From NCBI RefSeq assembly GCF_040222385.1, contig NZ_JAVKDF010000028.1:1-64000 (forward strand): a stretch of DNA of 64,000 nucleotides. The letters are read 5' to 3'. Origin of the DNA: Imperialibacter sp040222385. GTDB taxonomy: Bacteria > Bacteroidota > Bacteroidia > Cytophagales > Cyclobacteriaceae. This document shows positions 1 to 7,468 of this stretch, in pieces; position 1 is the stretch's first letter, and each line of letters starts with the position of its first letter. The notes beneath the pieces are model-generated. The model saw only the letters and a list, made by a program, of their open reading frames with translations. It made no database searches and was not told the DNA's origin. A program made the position numbers and the translations under genes.

Positions 1-130
1 TACTTGCACGGTCTCACCGCTAAGACTTGAAGTTTCATTTCATGCCACAAATGGCTGCTAATCTGACCAGGACAGACCTTACCCCCGAAACCTTGAAATA
101 CTGCTGATTTTACGCTCAGAAAGAAGCAAT

Positions 131-332
131 CGAACTTAACGTTTACTGTATGGTGCGTTGTGGTTTTGATAAAGATACAATTTCAATTTAGCACTTAGCA
201 AAAACCGCTTGGCGGTTTTGTAAATTGCTCTCAAAAACAAAATCCGCTAGCGGATTTTGCGAGCTAGCAAATAGCTTTGAAGCTTGCCAAACTGACTTAC
301 CCACAATGAACTATACAGCGTGTTGTGTGTAG
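131..332 (-). other. attC-like recombination site 1 (imperfect inverted repeat)
   Basis: The segment 3' of the lipoprotein gene can fold on itself. CTGTATGGT (146-154) pairs with ACTATACAG (310-318) with one mismatch. Outside this stem lies AAC (138-140) opposite GTT (322-324), with unpaired spacers of 5 and 3 bases. Two smaller palindromes sit in the loop. This is the R-spacer-L architecture known from integron attC sites, placed as expected at the 3' end of a cassette gene. The outer arm beyond AAC/GTT pairs poorly, so this is the weaker of the long sites. The function is inferred. Confidence 0.5.
201..259. repeat. Two adjacent palindromes inside site 1
   Basis: The first is AAAACCGC (201-208), a TTG loop, and GCGGTTTT (212-219). 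The second is a perfect 22-base palindrome at 238-259 with half-site CAAAATCCGC. They are related in sequence (AAAACCGC against AAAATCCGC), so one may be a diverged copy of the other. They could be hairpins within the recombination site, or a terminator for the minus-strand cassette. Confidence 0.65.
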
Positions 333-336
333 TTTT

Positions 337-1236
337 TTATTTTTTTAATAAATAATACATCTCTTTTTTCAAGACTATCTCATAGTCGGAATCAGATACT
401 TTTTCCTCTGTATTAAAAAAGACTAACGTATCAGAAATATTTTGGATGACATAAGCTTCTGTATTTTGGTAATCATTTTCATTCGGTCTGAGTATTATAT
501 AGTCGCCTGAATACGATGGTCCTGCAATAAAGTCTGTTTGAAATGTATAGAATTTATGCTTAAACCCTTCAATAGATGCTCCGTCCGCATTAAATGATAC
601 ATCTCCCAAACTTGTCTTATTAGAATCAAATACCTCATAAGTCCCATCTAGAAGAATTTTTCTAGCTAAATACTCAAAACCTAAACCTCCAAATTGAGTG
701 ATAAATTCTTTGTCTCTTATTCGCAAGTAATCAATCGAATCTGTGATTATGCCTATTTTGTTTTTAGTAACTAATTGGAGTATGGTGTCTTTGGCGATTT
801 TATATTTTAATTCGGAATACGATTGATCTGAGTCCCAATTTCGCACGTCACTTTCTATTATTATTTGGTCATTGCGTTTAACAAACCAAATTCTAAAGCC
901 ATAACCTTCATGATTATTAAGGCTAGATCCTACATATAGTGTGTCGTTTTTAATGTCGTCTGGGTTGATTTGCATTTCTGCGATGTCAGGAATTGCGTTA
1001 TGAGAAGAATAGGCAGATTGAGTTTTGTATATGTCTTTGACATATTCTCTCGGTAACCAAATACCCTGAATAATTGGCTTGATTGAACTTAAGTCTATTT
1101 CTTCAGAATTTAATTCTTCACTAATAACCTCTTTTTCTGAGGTGAATTCATTTTCAGTAGTGTTTTCTTTATTACTCAGATTACACGAGGTCAACACTAC
1201 AAAAAGGCAAAAGATATTTATTATAATTTTTTTCAT
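337..1236 (-). CDS. Hypothetical lipoprotein (cassette gene 1)
   Basis: A 299-residue protein is read from the ATG at 1234-1236. An upstream in-frame start at 1317 is rejected because it would put 27 residues in front of a clean lipoprotein signal and run into the attC-like repeat. The leader starts MKKIIINIF and ends in the lipobox LTSC with Cys18. A Ser/Glu/Asn-rich linker follows, then a mixed alpha/beta soluble region without a family I recognise. It is presumably tethered to a membrane on the periplasmic side. The gene is AT-rich and lies between attC-like sites 1 and 2, so it looks like a one-gene cassette. Function unknown. Confidence 0.8.
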   Translation of the reverse strand: MKKIIINIFCLFVVLTSCNLSNKENTTENEFTSEKEVISEELNSEEIDLSSIKPIIQGIWLPREYVKDIYKTQSAYSSHNAIPDIAEMQINPDDIKNDTLYVGSSLNNHEGYGFRIWFVKRNDQIIIESDVRNWDSDQSYSELKYKIAKDTILQLVTKNKIGIITDSIDYLRIRDKEFITQFGGLGFEYLARKILLDGTYEVFDSNKTSLGDVSFNADGASIEGFKHKFYTFQTDFIAGPSYSGDYIILRPNENDYQNTEAYVIQNISDTLVFFNTEEKVSDSDYEIVLKKEMYYLLKK

Positions 1237-1245
1237 CCTAATTAA

Positions 1246-1438
1246 GCACAACGACTGGCTAAGAAACGTAGGGGAGTGTGAAATGCCGCCCTTTCTGTTC
1301 GCACTTAGCCAAGCCAAATATTTTTATAATTTACTTTACTTTTTTCATTATCAAAAATTTGGATTGGCGAACTATCCAAAAGCACTAGACTTTCGAATTC
1401 CACCGAACCCCTATGTTTTCTTAGCCCTTGTTAGCTGC
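1246..1438 (-). other. attC-like recombination site 2 (long imperfect hairpin)
   Basis: The whole gap between two minus-strand genes folds into one hairpin. GGCTAAGAAACGTAGGGG (1257-1274) pairs with 1408-1426, which is its near-exact complement with one extra base. Outside it AAC (1250-1252) faces GTT (1430-1432), with spacers of 4 and 3 bases, and terminal GC/GC bases close the outer arm. An inner stem pairs GTTCGC (1297-1302) with GCGAAC (1367-1372) and CCAAGCCAAAT with its partner near 1356-1367. This strongly resembles an integron attC site with its unpaired central spacer. Confidence 0.65.
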
Positions 1439-1440
1439 TT

Positions 1441-2763
1441 TTATTCAAAGTCTAATGTATATAAAACGTGATCTATGAATTCCCATTTTGAGTGCGGATC
1501 ACCGAATATTCCGACTCGTCCATCCTTACCTTGACAGATAAATCTAAGAGTAATGTCTTTAGACATTACTCTTAGATTTAAGCTGTAATTTAAATGTATT
1601 GTGACTTCTGAAATAGCTGGTGATTTATCGTCTATTTCTTTAATAGAAAAGTCGATCAGTTGTTTATCAGATAAAATTCCTCTCAATTTTCCTGCTTCCG
1701 TACTAATTACTAGCTCTTTCTTTGAAAATCTATGTATTTGTTTCGCAATTCCTCCATAATTTTTAGTCTTCCAAAAATGAAGAAATTGAACTGCTTCACG
1801 CTCTGGAGTTAATTCTTGAAAATCAGATATCTCGCCAGAAAATGGTACATCAACTCCAATTTGAATACTTCTTGGTGACCATTGCTCTACTTGTTTACTG
1901 ATTTCTTCATTTCGTTTCTTGGATTCTGAATACTCATTTAAAGCCTCTGATAAGCTTTTAATTTCTTCCCGAAATGATTTTTTCTCCTTTGGAGGTGGAG
2001 GATTTTTTTTACCATCCTTAATTGCCTTAACCCAATCCTTAATGGCAATTAAAATTGCCCAGCATTTAGCTGCGACAACTTTATTGGCATAACCTAAATC
2101 TCTACCGTGTAAAATCCCGTTTCGATAAGGCAATCGCAAAGTTTCTGTAGTTGTTTTTTTTCTAGTTTGATTAAGTATGTCTCTTATCTTACTTAGTCCA
2201 CTGCTATGTCCAGCAATGGAATCCCAAGCACTTAAATCAGTTGATTCAGTAAAGAATCCTTTATTTCTATCAATATCATTTACAGTTCCATCAATAATCA
2301 TTAGAAGAATTGGTATACAAGAGTGATATCTTTCAGATTTGGTGTCTTCAAATGCCGATTTCAATAAATCAAATCGGATATTAAATTCTGGAATTCCTTT
2401 GAATTGATGAAGTAGCCAATCGATTTTATCTGAACAGAAGTATTCGGTTAATTCATCTTCGGCAGCACTCACATCCCCTGATTCTGCCAGATCAACGGCT
2501 TTTTCCATTAAATCTGTATTCATAGATTCATGGGCAATCCAACCTAATTCTGAAAAGTATTGATTAAACTCGTCTGGTAACGATGATAAATGTTCTAGTT
2601 GTTTTTTGAAATCAGGTACTTGGTCAAGAACTTCATTTAGGTTCTTATTCTTTATTCCGAAAAACGATAAAATTCTCGCAAGCTTTCTAACACTATCAGC
2701 CGCATTGATTTGTTCCCGAAGTTGAGAGTATGATTCGTTATTTCTTATTTTGTTGTTATTCAT
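1441..2763 (-). CDS. HEPN-like domain protein (cassette gene 2)
   Basis: A 440-residue soluble protein. The clearest feature is LPYRNGILHG at residues 211-220, where Arg214 and His219 form the R-x4-H pattern of HEPN ribonucleases. It lies in a helical stretch that continues through residues 221-245. A helical N-terminal half precedes it, then a Pro/Lys-rich linker and coiled-coil-like helix (about 250-290). The C-terminal part (about 300-440) is beta-rich and unrecognised. The gene starts 18 bases after the stop of its upstream neighbour, so the two are co-transcribed. HEPN proteins of mobile regions are often toxins or anti-phage RNases; that role here is inference from one motif and the cassette context. 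Confidence 0.75.
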   Translation of the reverse strand: MNNNKIRNNESYSQLREQINAADSVRKLARILSFFGIKNKNLNEVLDQVPDFKKQLEHLSSLPDEFNQYFSELGWIAHESMNTDLMEKAVDLAESGDVSAAEDELTEYFCSDKIDWLLHQFKGIPEFNIRFDLLKSAFEDTKSERYHSCIPILLMIIDGTVNDIDRNKGFFTESTDLSAWDSIAGHSSGLSKIRDILNQTRKKTTTETLRLPYRNGILHGRDLGYANKVVAAKCWAILIAIKDWVKAIKDGKKNPPPPKEKKSFREEIKSLSEALNEYSESKKRNEEISKQVEQWSPRSIQIGVDVPFSGEISDFQELTPEREAVQFLHFWKTKNYGGIAKQIHRFSKKELVISTEAGKLRGILSDKQLIDFSIKEIDDKSPAISEVTIHLNYSLNLRVMSKDITLRFICQGKDGRVGIFGDPHSKWEFIDHVLYTLDFE

Positions 2764-2781
2764 CTATAATAAGAACCCAGA

Positions 2782-3567
2782 TTAAAACTTGATTCTATTT
2801 TTTCTCTTTGTTTTTAATTCTTCCAAAATGAATTTTCGTTCTTGTTTGTAATCAAATTGTTCATCAATTTTTGAAATGAATTTTGATTTATTGAATACCC
2901 AATCAATTGTTTGTCCATTAGTTTCTACTAAGAAATCACCAACTACGTATTGCGCGACAGAATGGAAAATAAAGACTATTACTGATGAATACACTTTTTC
3001 AATGTCATCATTCAATTGTCTTAATTCTTTAGTTCCTTCAAATCCAATTGTGCGACCTGATTCAGCTCTCACCAGCCTTTCTTTTATTTGGTGGGAGCTT
3101 GAATGAGTATATTTTGATAAGTATCCATATAATCTCTTTACTTCCGTTTTAAACTCTTCATCCTTATCAGGTTTTAAATATGTAAAGCTTAATGTGTTTA
3201 TTGGATTAATGTTAGAAGAGTTCAGCAGCTTTTCGTATTCTTTGATCTGTTCTTCAAATACTGGTTTTGTAGTATTGTTTACAATCAAGCAACTTTTAAT
3301 TGACACTTCAATTAGGTATCTCAATTCTCGGAAACAAGTGTTTGATATTCCTTCTTTGGCTAGAATATTTATTGAAACTACAGACTGAAGTATATCATCT
3401 AACATTCTTAGGAAAAAGTTTCTTTCCTGACTAATACCGTCTCGAATTGAGTTTAAATAGCAGAAGGTTAGACACTGAATTATTGAATTTCGTAAAACAT
3501 CCAACTTCTCAAGTTCAAATTTGTAGTCTTTAGAATCCAATTCTTTGTCTATTTCTGTCTGATTCAT
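2782..3567 (-). CDS. Helical hypothetical protein, possibly HEPN/DUF5677-like (cassette gene 2, first ORF)
   Basis: A 261-residue, mostly helical soluble protein, AT-rich like its neighbour. RELRYLIE (residues 80-87) and LSKYTHSS (150-157) resemble the helix patterns of the DUF5677 and AbiV-like HEPN relatives, in which a Tyr-x-x-His lies near the end of a long helix, but no full R-x4-6-H motif is visible. The C-terminus is strongly basic. It is the first gene after attC-like site 3 and is followed closely by the HEPN-like gene, so the two probably form one functional unit such as a toxin with its regulator or partner. No function can be stated from sequence. Confidence 0.7.
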   Translation of the reverse strand: MNQTEIDKELDSKDYKFELEKLDVLRNSIIQCLTFCYLNSIRDGISQERNFFLRMLDDILQSVVSINILAKEGISNTCFRELRYLIEVSIKSCLIVNNTTKPVFEEQIKEYEKLLNSSNINPINTLSFTYLKPDKDEEFKTEVKRLYGYLSKYTHSSSHQIKERLVRAESGRTIGFEGTKELRQLNDDIEKVYSSVIVFIFHSVAQYVVGDFLVETNGQTIDWVFNKSKFISKIDEQFDYKQERKFILEELKTKRKNRIKF

Positions 3568-3591
3568 TGGAGAATTAATTATGCAGTTATT

Positions 3592-3643
3592 GCAGCTAAC
3601 ATATGGGTATGGCCCCGGTCCATATACCCATTATGTGTGTTGC
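3592..3643 (-). other. attC/attI-like recombination site 3, abutting the recombinase stop codon
   Basis: A compact 52-base imperfect inverted repeat. ATGGGTAT (3603-3610) pairs with ATACCCAT (3624-3631). AAC (3598-3600) faces GTT (3639-3641), and GCA/TGC close the ends. The two arms differ by a few extra bases, which would be extrahelical in the folded form. It begins 24 bases upstream of the first cassette ORF and ends directly at the stop codon of the recombinase (3644-3646). By position it would be the first site of the array, where new cassettes would enter; this is inferred. Confidence 0.6.
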
Positions 3644-4774
3644 TCAATCTAAGGGGTTTTTGATACAATTAAAAGCCGTTGTAGCCACATGAGTGTAAAT
3701 TTCTGTTGTTTTCAGACTGTTGTGGCCTAGTAATATCTGTATCTGCCTCAAATCAGTTCCACTCTCTAACAGGTGGGTAGCAAAACTGTGACGCAACATA
3801 TGGGGAGACACCAGCTTTTTGATTCGTGCCTTTTCCGCAGCCGCAGTAATAATCCTTTTTACGCTCGTTGCACTGTATTGGCCACCTTCCGGGCTTTCAA
3901 AAAGGAAATTACTCGGCTTCCACTTCACATAGTATTTCCTTAAGTCCTCCAGTACTTTTTCTGACAGTAAAGTGAAACGGTCTTTGTTCCCCTTAGCTCC
4001 CTCCACCCTGATCGTCATACGAGGACTATCTATGTCAGTTACCTTCAAATTGAGCAACTCACTTCTGCGCAATCCTCCCGAATACAATAATTCAACTACG
4101 CATCTGTGTTTGATGTTCGTCGTATTTTCAATAATGGCCAGTACTTCAGTTTTTGACAACACTTTTGGTAGTTTATGCTCTTTCAGAGGCCTTTCAATCT
4201 CGTAATACCTATTTGGCATATCCAACACAATCTCATAATAGAATTTGATGGCATTCACCGCCTGGTTGAGCGCCGAATTAGAGCACTTATTTCTAACCAT
4301 GTGCTCCAAAAAAGATTTTATATGCAGCTCATTCAAGGCATTAATTTCATGGTCTTTATAGTGATTGATAAATTTCTCAAAGTAATTGACATAGGTCCTG
4401 ATGGTGTTGGATGCGTACTTTTTGATGGAAAGCTTTTGCAAATACTCAGCAGGGCATGTTTTGTAGCCATCGTTTACCTTTCTTTTCTCCATCCAGGAAA
4501 TATCGCCGTTTTCCTGGCCGTGTGAATTAATCGGCCTGTTTTTGAAGAAATAGGCACAATTGACCCACGCCACTCCCTTAAACTTATCGAAGATCATCGT
4601 GAGGTTTTGTGGTGTATTCCTAATGCACACCATATTGTGCTTCTTGCTCCACTTCGGCTCGGGAAGCTCTTTTATTAGCGCTTGCACCACTTTATGAGGG
4701 TAAAATTGAATGCCGATATACTTCTCGTCGTTGAAGTAAAGATGTCGCAACGTAAGGTTCTGAAGCTTTTCCAT
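3644..4774 (-). CDS. Tyrosine recombinase / integrase of an integron-like array
   Basis: A 376-residue tyrosine recombinase. The catalytic set is complete: Arg236 in GGLRRSE, Lys261 in GAKGNKDR, His325 and Arg328 in HMLRH, His351 in LLGHN, and Tyr360 in IYTHV. The C-terminus ends IKNPLD, like the end of XerC/IntI proteins. Residues about 105-190 form the SAM-like core-binding domain. The first 100 residues are an extra domain with the pattern W..k..m..ip..........F found on many Bacteroidota integrases. The insertion that defines true IntI, between the Lys and the HxxR motif, is absent. It is transcribed in the same direction as the cassettes, and its stop codon touches attC-like site 3. Confidence 0.9.
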   Translation of the reverse strand: MEKLQNLTLRHLYFNDEKYIGIQFYPHKVVQALIKELPEPKWSKKHNMVCIRNTPQNLTMIFDKFKGVAWVNCAYFFKNRPINSHGQENGDISWMEKRKVNDGYKTCPAEYLQKLSIKKYASNTIRTYVNYFEKFINHYKDHEINALNELHIKSFLEHMVRNKCSNSALNQAVNAIKFYYEIVLDMPNRYYEIERPLKEHKLPKVLSKTEVLAIIENTTNIKHRCVVELLYSGGLRRSELLNLKVTDIDSPRMTIRVEGAKGNKDRFTLLSEKVLEDLRKYYVKWKPSNFLFESPEGGQYSATSVKRIITAAAEKARIKKLVSPHMLRHSFATHLLESGTDLRQIQILLGHNSLKTTEIYTHVATTAFNCIKNPLD

Positions 4775-4858
4775 GGGGGAGCAATAACGAGAGAAAGAAA
4801 AAATATATCGGTATATTATGCGTATATTAGTCGCATACTACACGTATAATATACTGAT
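4775..4858. promoter_or_regulatory. Divergent promoter/operator region with dyads
   Basis: These 84 bases separate the recombinase start from the zinc-finger protein start. They contain GTATATTA twice (4811-4818 and 4822-4829, an 11-base period), a near dyad AATATA-N4-TATATT (4802-4817), and a perfect dyad GTATA-A-TATAC (4844-4854). Evenly spaced AT-rich half-sites between divergent genes suggest a shared, regulated promoter. No regulator is identified. Confidence 0.5.
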
Positions 4859-5245
4859 ATGAGGACATGCCCGGTGTGCAGAGGCGCTGTAAAAGGCCGG
4901 GTCGACAAAATATATTGCTCTGTGCAGTGTAAATCTGTCGACCAGTACGAAAAAAAACTGAAAAGCGAGAAGTTTTACTTTCAGGTCGACAAACAGCTTA
5001 AAATCAATCGCAAGATTCTTAAAAAATACAACGTCAGCGGCCTTACCACCATTCGGCGGGAGACACTCCACAACGAAGGCTTCAACCCACACCTTTTTAC
5101 CCACTTCTGGAAAAACCCAAACGGCGACACATACCTCTTTTGCTACGATGTCGGATTTTTGGGCATCACCCACAACAACAAGCAAAAATACCTCCTCGTC
5201 ACCTGGCAGGAATATATGGGTGAAAAACTCGCACTCAATACCTGA
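4859..5245 (+). CDS. Small zinc-ribbon protein, divergent from the recombinase
   Basis: A 128-residue protein with an N-terminal zinc finger, Cys4-x2-Cys7-x12-Cys20-x3-Cys24. A basic helical stretch follows (RKILKKYN near residue 50), then a conserved-looking aromatic C-terminal part. It resembles a family of small hypothetical proteins widespread in Bacteroidota, for which I know no function. Start and promoter region are shared with the recombinase gene on the other strand. A DNA-binding role is plausible from the zinc finger and basic charge. Whether it regulates or assists the recombinase is inference from position only. Confidence 0.8.
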   Translation: MRTCPVCRGAVKGRVDKIYCSVQCKSVDQYEKKLKSEKFYFQVDKQLKINRKILKKYNVSGLTTIRRETLHNEGFNPHLFTHFWKNPNGDTYLFCYDVGFLGITHNNKQKYLLVTWQEYMGEKLALNT

Positions 5246-5321
5246 AGTTGCCTTTAAACATCCGTTAATTGACTGCTCAAAGCAGCAGTAACGATATACC
5301 CAAATCTACTGCGGTGAATGG

Positions 5322-5540
5322 TTATCGCTTCTCTGCATGCTTTACGCCGGCCCGCTTGAGGGCATCGGCGTCGGCCTTTTCAAACTTTAGCCGCTCCACG
5401 CCCGATTTGATGTCGGGGCTAAAGCGAAGGTGTACCGTGGGTTTTTCAATATTGCGAACTGTCTGGTGCGCATCGAAGAGGGGAGTCTTGCGCTAGACCG
5501 GAACGGTCGGGAGAGAAGGAGGCAGAGGCCTTTCTTTCAT
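5322..5540 (-). pseudogene. Possible gene remnant with an in-frame TAG
   Basis: In the gap between the zinc-finger protein and the hydrolase, the minus strand reads ATG (5538-5540), 14 sense codons, a TAG, then an open stretch to TAA (5322-5324). The open part contains VRNIEKPTVHLRFSPDIKSG and a basic, protein-like end. Codon use looks like the surrounding genes. It could be a decayed small gene or chance; no family is recognised. The rest of the 5246-5637 gap shows nothing else. Confidence 0.25.
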
Positions 5541-5637
5541 TAATACACGAAAATCGGGCCAGAATGGGTTTAGAGTGAACAGTATCTTACCGTATCAGCG
5601 GAATGATACTATCTTTATGTATACTTTTTTAACCTAT

Positions 5638-6492
5638 ATGAACACTACCCCTCACCAGCTAACTGCCTCCGATGGTTACCAACTATCGGCTCAGCTATTC
5701 AAAGCATCGACTCCTTCTAAGGCCTTGGTGGTCATCGCCTCGGCCACGGGCGTGCCCAAGCCTTACTACAGCAAGTACGCCGCCTACCTGGCAGAAACAG
5801 GGCTGTTCAATGTGCTGACCTTCGACTATCGGGGTATTGGCGAATCACTGCAGGGGCCCATCAAAGGCTTTGATGCCAAAATGAGCGACTGGGGCCGACT
5901 CGACCTGCAGGCGGCGCTGGCCTGGGGATTCGATAATTATGAAAAGGTCTTTGTGATCGGCCACAGCGTGGCGGGCCAGGTACTTCCGTTGGCGGAATTG
6001 AGCCCCCGAATAACTGCTGTCTGGTTTGTTGGATCCCAATGTGCGGCCAACCATTTGTGGGATGGAGTTTACAGATTTCTTGTTAATTTTTTCTGGAAAG
6101 TCTCCCTTCCGCTTAGCTCCAACGCTCTGGGTTATATGCCGGGCATTGTGGTGGGTGGAGGCCCACCACTACCAAAGGACGCAGCCCTCGAATGGAGAAG
6201 CTGGGGTTTGCATCCGCAGGGTATCTGGCAAAACGATGAGGCAGTAAAGCAAAAGTACCAGGCGCTTACGATGCCCATTTATTTTGTTGGTGTGCACGAC
6301 GACCACATGATGGCACCCCTACGAGCCGTTAAGTTTTTACAGACGCAGTACTCGAACGCCGAAACAACCCACCAGCAATTGAAGCCATCAGATTTCGGCT
6401 TGAAGGAGATCGGTCATTTTGGGTTTTTCCGAAGCAGGTTCAAAGACAAGCTTTGGCACCTGCCTGTCGACTTTTTTGAGCCCTATCTCTAG
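5638..6492 (+). CDS. Alpha/beta hydrolase family protein
   Basis: A 284-residue cytoplasmic protein with the alpha/beta hydrolase fold. The nucleophile elbow is GHSVAGQ with the catalytic Ser near residue 110. A conserved IGHFGFF near the C-terminus supplies the probable catalytic His. The strand-turn LTFDYRGIGES before the elbow is typical of the fold. I chose the ATG at 5638 because homology-like sequence begins shortly after it; in-frame GTG 5575 and ATG 5617 are alternatives that would add 21 or 7 residues. The substrate is not predictable. The stop overlaps the stop of the next, convergent gene by 4 bases. Confidence 0.88.
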   Translation: MNTTPHQLTASDGYQLSAQLFKASTPSKALVVIASATGVPKPYYSKYAAYLAETGLFNVLTFDYRGIGESLQGPIKGFDAKMSDWGRLDLQAALAWGFDNYEKVFVIGHSVAGQVLPLAELSPRITAVWFVGSQCAANHLWDGVYRFLVNFFWKVSLPLSSNALGYMPGIVVGGGPPLPKDAALEWRSWGLHPQGIWQNDEAVKQKYQALTMPIYFVGVHDDHMMAPLRAVKFLQTQYSNAETTHQQLKPSDFGLKEIGHFGFFRSRFKDKLWHLPVDFFEPYL

Positions 6493-7103
6493 CTGAGCAC
6501 ACCCAGCTTTTGCAGGTCTTCACGAAGCTGGGCTGAGCTTTTGAAGTGGATGCCCGTTACTCCGAGCTGCTTTGAGGCTTCCACGTTATCATGGTTATCG
6601 TCAATGAAAATGGATTTTTCAGGGTCTACTTTGTAGCGATCAAAAACGATCTGGTAAATGTCGTGGTAAGGCTTCCTTGTTTTCTCCACGCCACTCACTA
6701 CCACGCCTTCAAACCAATGCAAAAAAGGAAACGTGTCGAGCGCATAGGGCCAGCTTTCTGCCGACCAGTTAGTAAGGGCGTAGAGTCTGTGATCCGTTTT
6801 GTTTTTGAGGTGATCTAGTATCTCCACCGTTTCCTGAATGGCGCCGTTGAAGCTTTCCGTAAATCTTCCGTAGTAAGCCCTGATCGGTTCTTCCCACTCA
6901 GGATGTTTGGCTACGAGGTAGTCTGTTGCTTCTGCAAATGACCTGCCACCATCTTGTTCGATATTCCAGGCACTGGTGCAGATGTTGTCAAGAAACCATG
7001 TGATCTCTTCTTCAGTTTTAAAAACCTTGCGATAGAGGTAACGTGGGTTCCAGTCGATGAGCACGCCGCCCAGGTCAAAAATAATGGTGTCGATTTGTGG
7101 CAT
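6489..7103 (-). CDS. HAD-superfamily phosphatase (HAD-IA, YihX-like)
   Basis: A 204-residue haloacid-dehalogenase-like hydrolase. Motif I is FDLGGVLID with nucleophile Asp10, motif II is ALTNWS, motif III has the Lys in EKTRKPY, and motif IV is FIDDNHDNV. The helical cap between motifs I and II fits HAD subfamily IA, which includes YihX-type sugar phosphatases and haloacid dehalogenases. Substrate unknown; phosphatase activity on a small phosphorylated metabolite is the usual role. Single gene, convergent with the hydrolase. Confidence 0.9.
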   Translation of the reverse strand: MPQIDTIIFDLGGVLIDWNPRYLYRKVFKTEEEITWFLDNICTSAWNIEQDGGRSFAEATDYLVAKHPEWEEPIRAYYGRFTESFNGAIQETVEILDHLKNKTDHRLYALTNWSAESWPYALDTFPFLHWFEGVVVSGVEKTRKPYHDIYQIVFDRYKVDPEKSIFIDDNHDNVEASKQLGVTGIHFKSSAQLREDLQKLGVLS

Positions 7104-7187
7104 TGAAAAGCTAAATATGATTTTGTGCGGCTAAGTTAAGCCTACTTTGATACATTCAAAAAAACCTACTGCATCGCACTCCGGCGG

Positions 7188-7308
7188 CTGACGGTTCCCT
7201 TCGCCAGGGCCATGGCTACCGTACCGACGCCTGCCTTCGGTAGCACAGGTGTCGGTACGGCCATAGCCACTCAGCAAGCCGTGTCCGCCCACTGACGGTT
7301 CCCTTCGC
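7188..7308. repeat. Intergenic repeat element with long inverted repeat
   Basis: Between the HAD phosphatase and the phosphotransferase (gap 7104-7468). A 17-base sequence, CTGACGGTTCCCTTCGC, occurs at 7188-7204 and again at 7292-7308. Between the copies is an inverted repeat: about 7208-7233 (GGCCATGGCTACCG...) pairs with 7246-7268 (...GGTACGGCCATAGCC) with a few mismatches. The unit is GC-richer than the flanks and looks like a dispersed non-coding repeat. No AAC/GTT ends are seen, so it is not grouped with the attC-like sites. Confidence 0.6.
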
Positions 7309-7468
7309 TGCTAACTGCTTGCCGTATCGACGCCTTCACTCCAGCGCCTGCCAGTTTGGTACACTTGCCGACCATTTGAATAGAAAGTGACTTTTAATAC
7401 AGCAACTTTTGTTTCAAATAGTCATTTTGCGATTGTAAGCGTTATTTAATCAAAACCGTAAGCGTCAG

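Noticed and set aside
1079..1471. 130-codon plus-strand ORF across the start of the lipoprotein gene and site 2
   Set aside because: It runs antisense through the lipoprotein N-terminus and the hairpin site, and its product has no protein-like features.
3644..4774. Calling the recombinase IntI
   Set aside because: The IntI-specific insertion before the HxxR motif is missing and the N-terminal domain is different, although the IKNPLD end resembles IntI/XerC. It is reported as a Xer-type integrase only.
7188..7308. Grouping this hairpin with the attC-like sites
   Set aside because: It lacks the AAC/GTT outer pair and unpaired spacer, and has flanking direct repeats instead.
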